Of a DNA stretch of 61,837 nucleotides, positions 52,556-61,323 are shown one piece after another (position 1 is the first letter of the stretch; the number at the start of each line of letters is the position of its first letter). The notes beneath the pieces are model-generated. The model did no database searches. It saw only the letters and a program-made list of their open reading frames with translations, and was not told the DNA's origin. The position numbers and the translations under genes are program-made. The DNA is from Candidatus Methylomirabilota bacterium. Its GTDB lineage: Bacteria > Methylomirabilota > Methylomirabilia > Rokubacteriales > DASRDR01. Location of the stretch: the NCBI GenBank assembly GCA_036005065.1, contig DASYQW010000175.1, forward strand, positions 1-61,837, given 5' to 3'.

Positions 52556-53659
52556 TCACGGGAGCACGAGCTTGCCTTGCTCGATGATCCGCCGCCCGTT
52601 CGCCGCCACGGTGGCGTCGGTGAGGAAGAGCCACTGGTGGTAGCTGGAGCGGTTCCGTCCGCCCGACTCCGCGTTGTCGCCGAGGCTCAAGCGGACGATG
52701 CCCGCCCCGTAGCCGTAGTAGGGGACGTACGGGATCCCGGGCCGCATCGTGAGCTTGGGGTTCGCGCCGACATTGAACTCGCCGATCCGGTCCTTGTCGC
52801 CGGTCTCGGTGCTCCAGGCCGCCTCGACGTAGGCCTGGTGGTGCTCGCTCGCGATCCGCGTGATCCGATCGGCGCGAAACTCGACACGCAGGCTGCCGAC
52901 CTGGCGGCCGGCGAACGTCTCCGAGGGGGTGATCAAGACCCCTTCGGCATCCGAGACGTCGATGGTCCGGATCGCCCCGCAGGGAAGCTCCACCTCACGG
53001 TCGCGGGCGCTGCCGGGCCGCGCGTACCCGTCGATGAAGGCCCGGGAGGCGTCCCCGTTTCCCACGTGGAAGTGGGGGTCCCGCAGCTCGAAGCGGAGGC
53101 GGGTCCCCCGGGGATCCGTGATCTCGACCGTCTGGTTCCGCAGGGCTTCGATGAGGCGCTTCTGGTGGTCAGTGAGCGCGGCGTAGTCGATGTAGAGCGC
53201 CGCGTCGTAGGTCTCGGAGAGGATGCGGAAGAGGCCGGTGTCCATGGTGGCCGCGTCCATGATCCAGTGGAAGTGGATCGAGCGGCCCCGCCACCTCTCG
53301 AGAATCTCTTCCGTCTGCCCCACGTTGTAGGCCCAGGTGGTCGGGAGCCAGATATAGATGTCGGCGAGGTCGAAGAGCCCGGCCACGGCCCGGTCCTCGA
53401 GCGCCTTGAGCGCGGGATCCTCGCGCCGCCGGAGCTGGCGGCGGACCTGCTCGAGCCCGGGGGGGTGCAGCATCACGGTGGCCAGCTCGACCGCGCCCGC
53501 CCGGTTGACCTCGATGCGCACCGCCTCGGTCAGGGCGGGGAAGTAGGTAGGGTCGGCGTGGATGAGCACCCGCTCGCCGGGCGCGGTCCGGAGCGCCTGG
53601 TGCACGATGAGCCTGGCCATCCGCGGCCAATCGGTCTGGAAATCGTAGGGCACCGGCAT
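52556..53659 (-). CDS. M29-type (thermophilic) aminopeptidase family protein
   Basis: This 367-residue cytoplasmic metallopeptidase candidate has C-terminal metal-site regions typical of the AmpS/M29 family: PSETFAGRQVG, RIGEFNVGANPKLT (about residues 287-300) and RSSYHQWLF. It lies three bases from dppC and is transcribed after it. It would release amino acids from peptides taken up by the adjacent transporter. Some residues of the classical M29 metal site could not be confirmed by eye. Confidence 0.8.
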   Translation of the reverse strand: MPVPYDFQTDWPRMARLIVHQALRTAPGERVLIHADPTYFPALTEAVRIEVNRAGAVELATVMLHPPGLEQVRRQLRRREDPALKALEDRAVAGLFDLADIYIWLPTTWAYNVGQTEEILERWRGRSIHFHWIMDAATMDTGLFRILSETYDAALYIDYAALTDHQKRLIEALRNQTVEITDPRGTRLRFELRDPHFHVGNGDASRAFIDGYARPGSARDREVELPCGAIRTIDVSDAEGVLITPSETFAGRQVGSLRVEFRADRITRIASEHHQAYVEAAWSTETGDKDRIGEFNVGANPKLTMRPGIPYVPYYGYGAGIVRLSLGDNAESGGRNRSSYHQWLFLTDATVAANGRRIIEQGKLVLP

Positions 53660-53662
53660 GCG

Positions 53663-54544
53663 TCACCTCTCTGTGCGGGCCAGCCGGGGGTCCAGGGCAT
53701 CGCGGAGCCCCTCGCCGAGGAAGTTGAAGGCCAGGACGATGAGGACGAGCCCGGCCCCGGGGAACACCGTGAGATGGGGCGCGGTGCGGATGTACTCGAG
53801 GCCCTCGCTGATCATCGAGCCCCAGGAGGGCGTCGGCGGCTGGAGGCCGATCCCGAGGAACGACAGGACAGATTCGGCGACGATGACCTGGCCGACGCGG
53901 AGGCTCGATTGGACGAGGATGCTGTTGGCCACGTTCGGGACGAGGTGGACCCCGAGGACCCGCGTGGGGCGAGCTCCCAGCGCATGGGCGGCTTCCACGA
54001 ACTCGAGCGCCCGGAGCCCCAGCACTTCGCTCCGGACCAGGCGCGCCAGCTCCGGCCAGCCCACCAGCATGAGCGCCACCAGGATGTTCAGGAGGCTCGG
54101 GCCGAGGAGCGCCACGGTGAGGATGGCGAACAGCAGCGGCGGGAAGGCCAGCGTCACGTCGGCCATCCGGAGCGCGAGGAGGTCCAGCCAGCCACCCCGG
54201 TAGCCGGCCACGAGGCCGAGGCCGGCCCCGATGACGATCTCCATGGCGACCACCGCGACCCCGACCGCGAGCGAGACGCGGGTGCCCCACATCATGCGGG
54301 AGAGGACGTCCCGCCCGAGCACGTCGGTCCCGAGCCAGTGGGCTCCGGAAGGGGCGCGGTTCGACTGGAGGAGATCCTGCTCGCTCGGGCTGTACGGCGC
54401 GAGCCACGGGGCCAGCCCGGCGACCGCGGCGAGAGCCAGGATCACCAGGCTCGAGACGAGGAGCTTGCCACGTAGCCGGCCGAGACCGGCCTGGATCCGG
54501 CTGCGTCCGGGCGCGGCGGTCCTCGCCAGGACCCACTCACTCAT
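53663..54544 (-). CDS. Peptide ABC transporter permease (DppC/OppC type)
   Basis: This 293-residue inner-membrane protein has five to six helices, an N-terminal OppC-type segment (LVILALAAVAGLAPWLAPYS) and GTDVLGRDVLSRMMWGTR. The cytoplasmic EAA-like loop is FVEAAHALGARPTRVLGVHL (about residues 186-205). It overlaps dppB by eight bases. No ATPase genes follow within the window; the aminopeptidase takes that place. Confidence 0.92.
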   Translation of the reverse strand: MSEWVLARTAAPGRSRIQAGLGRLRGKLLVSSLVILALAAVAGLAPWLAPYSPSEQDLLQSNRAPSGAHWLGTDVLGRDVLSRMMWGTRVSLAVGVAVVAMEIVIGAGLGLVAGYRGGWLDLLALRMADVTLAFPPLLFAILTVALLGPSLLNILVALMLVGWPELARLVRSEVLGLRALEFVEAAHALGARPTRVLGVHLVPNVANSILVQSSLRVGQVIVAESVLSFLGIGLQPPTPSWGSMISEGLEYIRTAPHLTVFPGAGLVLIVLAFNFLGEGLRDALDPRLARTER

Positions 54545-55463
54545 AGCGGACCCGGGGATTCAAGACCGAGTAGGTGAGGTCGACGGCGAGGTTGATGAGC
54601 AGGAACAGGAAGACCATGACCAGGGTGATGCCCTGGATCACGGGGTAATCGCGCTGGAAGATGGCGGTGACGCCCAACCGACCGAGGCCCGGCACGTTGA
54701 AGATGGTCTCCACGATGAACGATCCCGACAGGAGGAAGCCGAAGGACGTGCCTACCAGCGTGACGACGGGGACCAGGGCGTTCCGGAGGGCGTGGCGCAG
54801 GATCACCGTCCGCTCGGGGCACCCCTTGGCGCGGGCCGTCCGGACGTAGTCACGTCCGAGGGTCTCCAGCAGCGAGGAGCGGGTGAGGCGGCAGATCGTG
54901 GCGACCCCGTGGGCCGAGAGGACGACCGCCGGGAGGAGGTAGTGCTCCCACCGGCCCCAGCCGGCGACCGGCAGCACGTGCAGGGTGAGGGCGAAGACGA
55001 GGATCCCCACCGGCCCCAGCACGAAGCGCGGGACTGACACACCGAGCAGGGCCACCAGCAGGCTCAGGCTGTCGACCCAGGTCCAGCGCCACACGGCGCC
55101 GCAGACGCCGAGCCCCACGCCGAAGACGACCGCGATGGCCAGCGCGACGGCGGCGAGCTTGACGGTCGTCGCCAGCCCCTCGGCGAGGATGGCCGTCACC
55201 GGCCGGCCGAAGCGGAAGAACGAGATGCCCAGATCCCCGCGCAGGGCCTGCCGAAGCCAGTAGAGGTACTGCACCGGGATCGGCTCGTCGAACCCGAACT
55301 CGGCCCGAATCCGATCCACGATCTCGGGGTTGCTCTGCTGCTCGGCCAGGATCAGCGCGACGGGATCGCCCGGGGCCAGGCGGCCGAGGACGAAGATGAC
55401 GAGCGACGCCGCCAGCAGGACGGGGACGGTGAGACCGAGCCGCAGGCAGACGTACCGGAGCAA
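54537..55463 (-). CDS. Peptide ABC transporter permease (DppB/OppB type)
   Basis: This 308-residue inner-membrane protein has the typical start (MLRYVCLRLGLTVPVLLAAS) and LGRLAPGDPVALIL. The EAA loop DYVRTARAKGCPERTVILRH lies at about residues 205-224, and the C-terminal helix ends in NLAVDLTYSVLNPRVRYE. It forms the channel with the DppC-type protein. A structured element separates it from the substrate-binding protein gene, which is transcribed first. Confidence 0.93.
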   Translation of the reverse strand: MLRYVCLRLGLTVPVLLAASLVIFVLGRLAPGDPVALILAEQQSNPEIVDRIRAEFGFDEPIPVQYLYWLRQALRGDLGISFFRFGRPVTAILAEGLATTVKLAAVALAIAVVFGVGLGVCGAVWRWTWVDSLSLLVALLGVSVPRFVLGPVGILVFALTLHVLPVAGWGRWEHYLLPAVVLSAHGVATICRLTRSSLLETLGRDYVRTARAKGCPERTVILRHALRNALVPVVTLVGTSFGFLLSGSFIVETIFNVPGLGRLGVTAIFQRDYPVIQGITLVMVFLFLLINLAVDLTYSVLNPRVRYE

Positions 55464-55501
55464 GCGCTCAACCAGGATTGCGGGCCGCGGCCGAGAACCG
55501 G

Positions 55502-55587
55502 GCAGCCCTAGGACGCAGGCCGGCGCCCACCGGAGGCGTACGCCTTTGTACGTCGAGGATGGGCGCCGGCTGAAGACGACGGGCTGC
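55502..55587 (-). other. 86-nt structured intercistronic element
   Basis: Nested inverted repeats form one symmetric long hairpin. GCAGCCC (55502-55508) pairs with GGGCTGC (55581-55587), and GCCGGCGCCCA (55519-55529) pairs with its complement at 55560-55570. At the tip CGTAC (55537-55541) pairs with GTACG (55548-55552). The two internal loops are each ten bases. It lies between the substrate-binding protein and permease genes. It resembles REP-type elements that stabilise upstream mRNA or reduce downstream expression. Confidence 0.75.
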
Positions 55588-55607
55588 GACGGTTATCGGC
55601 CACGGCC

Positions 55608-57200
55608 CTAGCGCTCGACGGAGACGCGGCTCACCGGCAGATAGCCGGGCCCCGTGGGCGTGAACTCGAGCCCCGTCACATACGGTTTCACCAGGAAGCT
55701 GTAGGTGTCGTTGTAAAAGGGCAGGACGGCGACGTCGTCGATGGTGAGCTTCTCCGCCTCCAGGTAGAGCCGCTGGCGCTCCTCCGTGTTTACCGTCTGG
55801 TCGGCCCGGTCGAGGAGGGCGTCCACCTGGGGGCTCGCGTAGTTGAATCGGTTCCGGGGCCCCCGGGAGTGGATCAGGTCGCCGAAGAAATACTGCGGGC
55901 TCAGATACTCGGCCGTCCAGGCATGGAGGAAGAAGGCCGTCACATTGCGGGCGTTGAGGTCCTTGATGTACTTGCCGAACTCGACGCTCCGGACCTGGAC
56001 GGCGATGCCCAGACTCTTCTGCAGCATGTTGGCGACCGCCTCGGAGGCCCTCACGTAGACCGTCTGAGGCCGCGTGACCAGCTCGAGGGACGGGAAACCC
56101 TTGCCGTCCGGGAACCCGGCCTCGGCCAGGAGCTTCCGGGCCCGGTCGGGCTCGTAGCCGGGACCCCTGAGGGCTGAGGTGTCGATCGTGTAGACGGAGG
56201 GTGGGACGATGCTCCGTCCCGGCTCCACGGTTCCCTGCAGGATGACCTGGGCGATGAGCTTCCGGTCGAAGGCGAGGGCCAGCGCCTGGCGCACTCGCCG
56301 ATCACGGAACACCGGCTGGACCGCGTAGTTGAGGCCGAAGACCACCGAGCGGGCCCGGGGCTTCACCAGAAGCTCCCGGGCGAGCGCGGGGTCCTTGCGG
56401 ATCCGCTCCAGCGCGCTGACGGGCGGCTCGATCAGGTCGAGCTCACCGTTCTCGTACTGGGCCAGCCGCGTGTTCTCGTCCGGGACCACGCAGAGCTCGA
56501 GGCGGCTGATCCGGGGCTTCCCCTGGTAGTAGTCCGGAAACGCCTCCATCAGCCACTGGTAGTTGGTCCGCCCGCCCTTGAACACGAACGGCCCGGTCCC
56601 GACCAGGTTCTTCTCGGTGATCTTGCCACCGGCGGCCTCGGTCGCCTCGCGGTTCACGATGGCGAGGCGGGCGCTCTGGGCATGCTTGACGAACAGGGGG
56701 TTGGGCCGCGTGAACTCGATCCGGACGCGGGCACGGTCCAGCACCGTGATGCCGGTGACGTCCCTGGCCTTCCCGTCGCGGAACTCCTGGGCGCCGGCGA
56801 TGGGGAGGAGATACGAGGCGGCCGGCGCCTTGAGCTCCGGCTTGAGCGCCCGCTCGTAGGAGTACTTGACGTCCTCCGCGGTGAGCTCGCGGCCGTTGTG
56901 AAACTTCACCCCGCGCCGGAGGCCGAACGTGAAGACCTTGCCGTCCGGCGAGACCTCCCAGCGCTCGGCCAGCGCCGCGACGTCCCGGCCCTGGGCGTCG
57001 GCGGCCAGGAGGCTGTCGTAGACGTGGCTCACGATCGTGTCGGCCGGGAGGCTCGTGCCGACCGGCGGGTCGAAGGCGTCGGGATCGCCGAAGATCGCGA
57101 CGCGCAGCACGCCGGGCAGCGCCGCCGCCGTCGAGGCGAGGCCGGACGAGCCGAGGGCCGCGAGCAGGACGAGGATCGTCGTGAAGGGCCGTCGCCCCAT
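55608..57200 (-). CDS. ABC transporter substrate-binding protein, family 5, Sec-exported
   Basis: This 530-residue periplasmic peptide-type solute-binding protein has a Sec signal (TTILVLLAALGSSGLASTAA). SBP_bac_5 blocks follow: GDPDAFDPPVGTSLPAD, RRGVKFHNGRELTAEDVKYS (about residues 90-109) and NLVGTGPFVFKGG. Unlike the two Tat-type copies at 9-12 kb it heads an operon with permeases. It is probably the ligand receptor of the DppB/DppC pair. Confidence 0.92.
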   Translation of the reverse strand: MGRRPFTTILVLLAALGSSGLASTAAALPGVLRVAIFGDPDAFDPPVGTSLPADTIVSHVYDSLLAADAQGRDVAALAERWEVSPDGKVFTFGLRRGVKFHNGRELTAEDVKYSYERALKPELKAPAASYLLPIAGAQEFRDGKARDVTGITVLDRARVRIEFTRPNPLFVKHAQSARLAIVNREATEAAGGKITEKNLVGTGPFVFKGGRTNYQWLMEAFPDYYQGKPRISRLELCVVPDENTRLAQYENGELDLIEPPVSALERIRKDPALARELLVKPRARSVVFGLNYAVQPVFRDRRVRQALALAFDRKLIAQVILQGTVEPGRSIVPPSVYTIDTSALRGPGYEPDRARKLLAEAGFPDGKGFPSLELVTRPQTVYVRASEAVANMLQKSLGIAVQVRSVEFGKYIKDLNARNVTAFFLHAWTAEYLSPQYFFGDLIHSRGPRNRFNYASPQVDALLDRADQTVNTEERQRLYLEAEKLTIDDVAVLPFYNDTYSFLVKPYVTGLEFTPTGPGYLPVSRVSVER

Positions 57201-57223
57201 GGCTTCCTCCTCGTGTGATCCGG

Positions 57224-57817
57224 TCAGATCGGGCGCCCGGTGGCGAGCGCCGCCTTGAAGGTGTCAGGGAGCGCCCGCGCCGGGCCCTCGAGCGTGAGGC
57301 CGGCCGCGTTGACCACGCGGCTCATGAAGTTCCGGTAGGCGGCCACCAGGATGATGTCCAGGATCTGGGTCTCGTCGAAGCCGGCCCGGCGCAGGTCCTC
57401 GACATCGTCGGCGGTGACCCGGTCCGAGGCCTCGGTCACCTTGACGGCGAAGTCGAGCATCGCCACATCGGCCGGCTCGAGGCCGGCCTGCCGGTAGTCG
57501 CGGGCGATTTCCACGACGCGGGCATGATCGGCGCCGAGGGCCTGGCGCAGGAACTCGCCGTGGGTGACCGCGCAGAACGAGCAGCGGGTGAGGGCGGACA
57601 GGACCAGCGCCAGAAGCTCCTCGCGGACCCGTCCCAGCGTGGTCCCGCCGAAGAAGACGGTCTTCTTGAAGGCGAGGTAGGCCTCGAGGGCGTCCGGACG
57701 CAGGCTCCACATCCGGGTGACCGGCGAGACGGTGCCCCACTGGGTGCGATCTGTCTCGTAGATCGCCTTCAGGTGGCCCTCGGCCTCCTCGGGGCCGACC
57801 ATCCGGATGTACGCCAT
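57224..57817 (-). CDS. AhpD-like peroxidase-related / CMD family protein
   Basis: This 197-residue helical protein has the redox pair in LTRCSFCAVTHGEFLRQALG (CxxC with nearby His, about residues 78-90). That matches the alkylhydroperoxidase AhpD core and the uncharacterised peroxidase-related branch. It would reduce peroxides or handle a small organic substrate. It lies 23 bases upstream of the substrate-binding protein gene on the same strand and may share its transcript. Confidence 0.87.
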   Translation of the reverse strand: MAYIRMVGPEEAEGHLKAIYETDRTQWGTVSPVTRMWSLRPDALEAYLAFKKTVFFGGTTLGRVREELLALVLSALTRCSFCAVTHGEFLRQALGADHARVVEIARDYRQAGLEPADVAMLDFAVKVTEASDRVTADDVEDLRRAGFDETQILDIILVAAYRNFMSRVVNAAGLTLEGPARALPDTFKAALATGRPI

Positions 57818-57955
57818 GGTGGGCCTCCTGTTAGCATCCGCCCCTCGCGCGTGTCAAGGCCGGGCCTAGAGCACCCTTTCGGGGCACGCGTCAGGCCATG
57901 CGGGAGGCGCGGCAAGTCGGCAGTCGCGGGAGGACCGGAGGCTGCGCCCAGGGAC

Positions 57956-58897
57956 CTACCGGCCAGCGAGGCGGGCGACGATGGGGGCGAAGACGCCCGC
58001 GTCGGGCTCGAAGATGACGTAGTAGGAGAGGCCCCAGCGCTCCCGGCGCGCCTGGAGATCCTCGACCAGTTGGTCCACGGTCCCGATCAGCACGTAGGGA
58101 CTCTCGAGGATCTCCTCGGGGCTCAGCTGCGTCCAGCGGCTCGCCAGCTCCCCGGCGGCCTGACGGCGATCGTCCGTCACCACGACCCGCTGGACGAGCG
58201 CGTTCAGCTCGAGCCGCTCATAACGGTCGCCGGCGGCCTCTCGCACGAGCTGTACCCGCTCGTCGACGCTCGCCGTCCGCCATCCGGAAAGGTCCGGCTC
58301 GGCGCCGCCGCGCCGAAAGGTGATGCCCGACAGGCCGACGATGTCGGCTTCCTTGGCGGCGAGGGTGAGAAGCCGCCGGCCGTTGCCGCCGATGAGGATG
58401 GGCGGGTGAGGTCGTTGGACGGGGAGGGGGTAGATCCGGTGGCCGGTCACTCGGTAGTGCCGGCCGACGAAGGTGACCGGCTCACCCTCGAACAGGCCCT
58501 TGACGATGGCCACCGCTTCCGTCAGCCGCTCGATCCGAGTGCCGCCCGAATCGAAGCGCAACCCCGTCTGATCGTACTCGGACTGCATGTGCCCGGCGCC
58601 CAGGCCGAGCTGGAGCCGGCCGTCGGTCAAGAGGTCCACCGTCGCGGCCTCACGCGCCACCAGCACGGGGTGGCGGAAGTCGTTGTTGAGCACGTTCGTG
58701 CCGACCCGCAAATGCTTCGTGGCGCCGGCGGCGGCGATCAGTGCCGGCATCGGAGCGAAAAGGTCGGTGAGGTGATCGGGGACGGTCAGCACGGCGTACC
58801 CGAGGTCCTCGAGCCTCCGGGCCTTGTCCGCCCATTCGGCTCGCGATCCCGCGCGCCAGACACTCACGCCGAATCGGAAGGGCTTCAGCCCGGCCAT
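57956..58897 (-). CDS. LLM-class F420-dependent oxidoreductase family protein
   Basis: This 313-residue luciferase-like protein starts PFRFGVSVWRAGSRAEWADK. It has YAVLTVPDHLTDLFAPMPAL, RVGTNVLNNDFRHPVLVARE, LLTDGRLQLGLGAGHM and PILIGGNGRRLLTLAAKEAD. The pattern is closest to the F420-linked subgroup. Whether the host makes F420 is not visible in this window. It is not obviously operonic with the gene before or after it, although strand and spacing allow it. Confidence 0.87.
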   Translation of the reverse strand: MAGLKPFRFGVSVWRAGSRAEWADKARRLEDLGYAVLTVPDHLTDLFAPMPALIAAAGATKHLRVGTNVLNNDFRHPVLVAREAATVDLLTDGRLQLGLGAGHMQSEYDQTGLRFDSGGTRIERLTEAVAIVKGLFEGEPVTFVGRHYRVTGHRIYPLPVQRPHPPILIGGNGRRLLTLAAKEADIVGLSGITFRRGGAEPDLSGWRTASVDERVQLVREAAGDRYERLELNALVQRVVVTDDRRQAAGELASRWTQLSPEEILESPYVLIGTVDQLVEDLQARRERWGLSYYVIFEPDAGVFAPIVARLAGR

Positions 58898-58922
58898 GAC
58901 GCGGAACGGCGGCAGCGCGGCG

Positions 58923-59690
58923 CTATCTCGCCGTCATGCCGCCGTCGATCACCAGCTCGCTGCCCGTCACGAAGCTCGACTCGTCGGAGGCCAGGTAGAG
59001 GATCCCCCAGGCGACGTCTTCCGGCACCGCCAGGCGGCCGAGAGGCGTGAGCGCGATCCGCTCGTCGCGGACGCCGGGCTGGGCGTGGAGCTCGGCCGTC
59101 ATGGGCGTCTCGACGAACCCGGGGTGGACGGCGTTCACCCGGATGCCTTCCGGCGCGTACTGGACGGCGGCGGCCTTCGTGAAGGCCCGGGCCGCGCCCT
59201 TCGAGCTGTGGTAGGCGGTCCCGAACCGGCTCCCGACCAGGCTGTAGATCGAGACGACGTTGATCACGGAGCCCCCACCGGTCTTCCGCATGGCAGGGAT
59301 GGCGTGCTTGGTGCCCAGGAAGACCCCCTTGGCGTTGACGTCGAAGAGAAGGCCCCAGCCTTCCTCGGTCGTGTGCTCGACCACGGGCCGGCCGCCCGGC
59401 CCGCCCCGCCCGGCGTTGTTGACGAGCACGTCGAGCCGGCCGTAGCGTGTGATCACCTCGCGGATCGCCTCGACCCACTCGGCCTCGCGCGTGACGTCGA
59501 GGTGCCGAAACACCACCTGCCCGCCGGCCGCGGCCAGCTCGCCGGCCAGGGCTTGCCCTCCCGCGTCGTTGACGTCCGCGATCACGACGCCGGCCGCGCC
59601 TTCCGTGGCGAACCGCCGGCACGTCGCCGCTCCGATCCCCGATGCCCCGCCGGTGACCAAGGCCACCTTGCCCGCGAGCCGCGTGCCCAT
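58923..59690 (-). CDS. Short-chain dehydrogenase/reductase (SDR)
   Basis: This 255-residue classical SDR has TGGASGIGAATC (about 14-25), NNAG in VLVNNAGRGG, Ser in NVVSIYSLVG, and Tyr/Lys in YHSSKGAARAFTKA. It ends TGSELVIDGGMTAR. The Asp in VIADVNDAG suggests NAD. The ATG shares one base with the stop of the carbonic anhydrase-like gene (TGATG), so the two are translationally coupled. Confidence 0.9.
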   Translation of the reverse strand: MGTRLAGKVALVTGGASGIGAATCRRFATEGAAGVVIADVNDAGGQALAGELAAAGGQVVFRHLDVTREAEWVEAIREVITRYGRLDVLVNNAGRGGPGGRPVVEHTTEEGWGLLFDVNAKGVFLGTKHAIPAMRKTGGGSVINVVSIYSLVGSRFGTAYHSSKGAARAFTKAAAVQYAPEGIRVNAVHPGFVETPMTAELHAQPGVRDERIALTPLGRLAVPEDVAWGILYLASDESSFVTGSELVIDGGMTAR

Positions 59691-60217
59691 CAGGCGCCCT
59701 CCCCGGCCCGGGGGCCGTAATCGCGCCGCCAGAGCTCGACGTACTCGCGGGCGTTCTTCCGGATGTCCTCGAGCTCCTCGGGCGACATCTGCCGGACGGG
59801 CTTGGCCGGCACTCCCATCACGAGCCAGCCCGCCGGCACGATCTTGCCGGGCGGCACCAGCGCTCCGGCCCCGACCTGCGCCCCTTCCTCCACCACCGCG
59901 CCGTTGAGGACGACGGCCCCGATCCCGATCCGGACGTGGTCCTTGATCGTGCACCCGTGGACGACCGCGCAGTGGCCGATGGTGACGCCGGCCCCGACGA
60001 TGCACGGGTACTGCGGCGTGACGTGGAGGACGGCGCCGTCCTGGACGTTCGAGTTCTTCCCCAGCCTCACGTAGTTGTCCTGGTCGCCGCGGAGGATCGC
60101 GCCGGGCCAGACGCTGGCGCCGGCTTCGATGGTGACGTCGCCGATCACCTGGGCGGCGAGGTCGACCCAGGCGTCCGGATCGACGCGCGGCGTGCGGCCC
60201 GGGACTTCGCGGATCAT
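59690..60217 (-). CDS. Gamma-carbonic anhydrase family protein (PaaY/YrdA-like)
   Basis: This 175-residue left-handed beta-helix protein has hexapeptide repeats from about residue 20 to 135. Zinc-site histidines are in AVLHVTP and TIGHCAVVHGC. GDQDNYVRLGKNSNVQDG is the family signature, and a C-terminal helix follows. It could hydrate CO2 or act as a thioesterase/acyl-CoA partner, as PaaY does. A carbonic anhydrase would be useful to a CO oxidiser, but the gene is far from cox. Confidence 0.9.
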   Translation of the reverse strand: MIREVPGRTPRVDPDAWVDLAAQVIGDVTIEAGASVWPGAILRGDQDNYVRLGKNSNVQDGAVLHVTPQYPCIVGAGVTIGHCAVVHGCTIKDHVRIGIGAVVLNGAVVEEGAQVGAGALVPPGKIVPAGWLVMGVPAKPVRQMSPEELEDIRKNAREYVELWRRDYGPRAGEGA

Positions 60218-60471
60218 GCTCTCACCTCCGTCACTGGGCGTCCACGCCTGGCGGACATTCCTGTCTGGGATCGCCGGATCATCTGGGATCGACTGACCAA
60301 GGGCGCCGCGGGCGAGCGCGAATCGTCAGCGCGTACGCCTCGGTCGGGGCTCAAACGAGAACGACCCCGTCGTAACTCGCGGCCGGCGCGATCGCGCTCC
60401 TCCGCGGTGACGGCGTGCCTTCCGTGGTCCGACCCTTGCACCTTCGGCTTGGGATTGCTTAGGAGGAACCC

Positions 60472-61185
60472 ATGAACCAAATGAGATGCGCGACTCGATC
60501 GCTTCGCGGGCCGTTGGCGAGCGCGGTGTTCGCCATCGCCCTCCTGGCCCCGATGACGCCCGTCTGGGCTCACGGGGGAGACCCGAGCCTCGTCCACAGC
60601 TGCGTCCAGAACACGCAAGCCCGGCTTCGGATCGTCGGCCCCAACGACCAGTGCCAGGCGAGCGAGCAGGCGCTCGACTGGGGCATCACGGGCCCCCGCG
60701 GTCCGGCCGGCCCCGCCGGTCCGGCTGGCCCGACTGGACCTCAGGGCCCCGCCGGGCCTCAGGGCCCTCCCGGCCCTCCGGCATCCGCGTTCTTCCAGGT
60801 GGTCGATGCGAACGGGACGGCGCTTGGACCCGTGGTCGGCGTGGAGAGCCTGACGCCCGTGGTCGGCTTCAAGACTGACCAGCTCGTCTTCACCCTCCGG
60901 CTGAGCGGCGGCACGCTCGTCGGCTACGACTTCGTCTTCTTCGAGACGGTGGACTGCTCGGCGTCCGGCTACGTACGCCGGGGAATGGGCGGGCTGCCGA
61001 CGGCGGGGGTCGATCACCGGGGCCGGGTCTACGTCGATAACGGCCAGGCCTTGCGCATGATCACGTCGCGCTCGTTCGACAACGGCGCCGGTTGCACGCC
61101 CTTCGTCTTCTCGACTCTGGTGGCCCCCACCGCGGTGCCGCTGGATCTGGGCCTGCAGTTCACCACGCCGTTCCGGGTGCAATAG
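60472..61185 (+). CDS. Secreted collagen-like repeat protein
   Basis: This 237-residue protein has a Sec signal (AFAIALL-type core, VFAIALLAPMTPVWA, cleavage near residue 33). A short Cys-containing domain follows. Then come ten perfect Gly-x-y triplets at residues 74-103 (GPR, GPA x3, GPT, GPQ, GPA, GPQ, GPP x2). A 130-residue beta-rich C-terminal domain with two cysteines (TVDCSAS and AGCTPF) follows. The triplets should form a short collagen triple helix, giving a trimer. A strong AGGAGG site precedes the ATG. Confidence 0.82.
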   Translation: MNQMRCATRSLRGPLASAVFAIALLAPMTPVWAHGGDPSLVHSCVQNTQARLRIVGPNDQCQASEQALDWGITGPRGPAGPAGPAGPTGPQGPAGPQGPPGPPASAFFQVVDANGTALGPVVGVESLTPVVGFKTDQLVFTLRLSGGTLVGYDFVFFETVDCSASGYVRRGMGGLPTAGVDHRGRVYVDNGQALRMITSRSFDNGAGCTPFVFSTLVAPTAVPLDLGLQFTTPFRVQ

Positions 61186-61323
61186 CCGCTCAGGGGCGTC
61201 CCATCTGACGGGCCACGGCGCAGCTCAGCTCGCTGGCCGGATCCTCGATCCGCGTCACGGATGTTCGCCACGACCGTATCCGAGGCGCTGCGGGGCGTCA
61301 AGGGCGAGAGCTCGACTCGCCCG

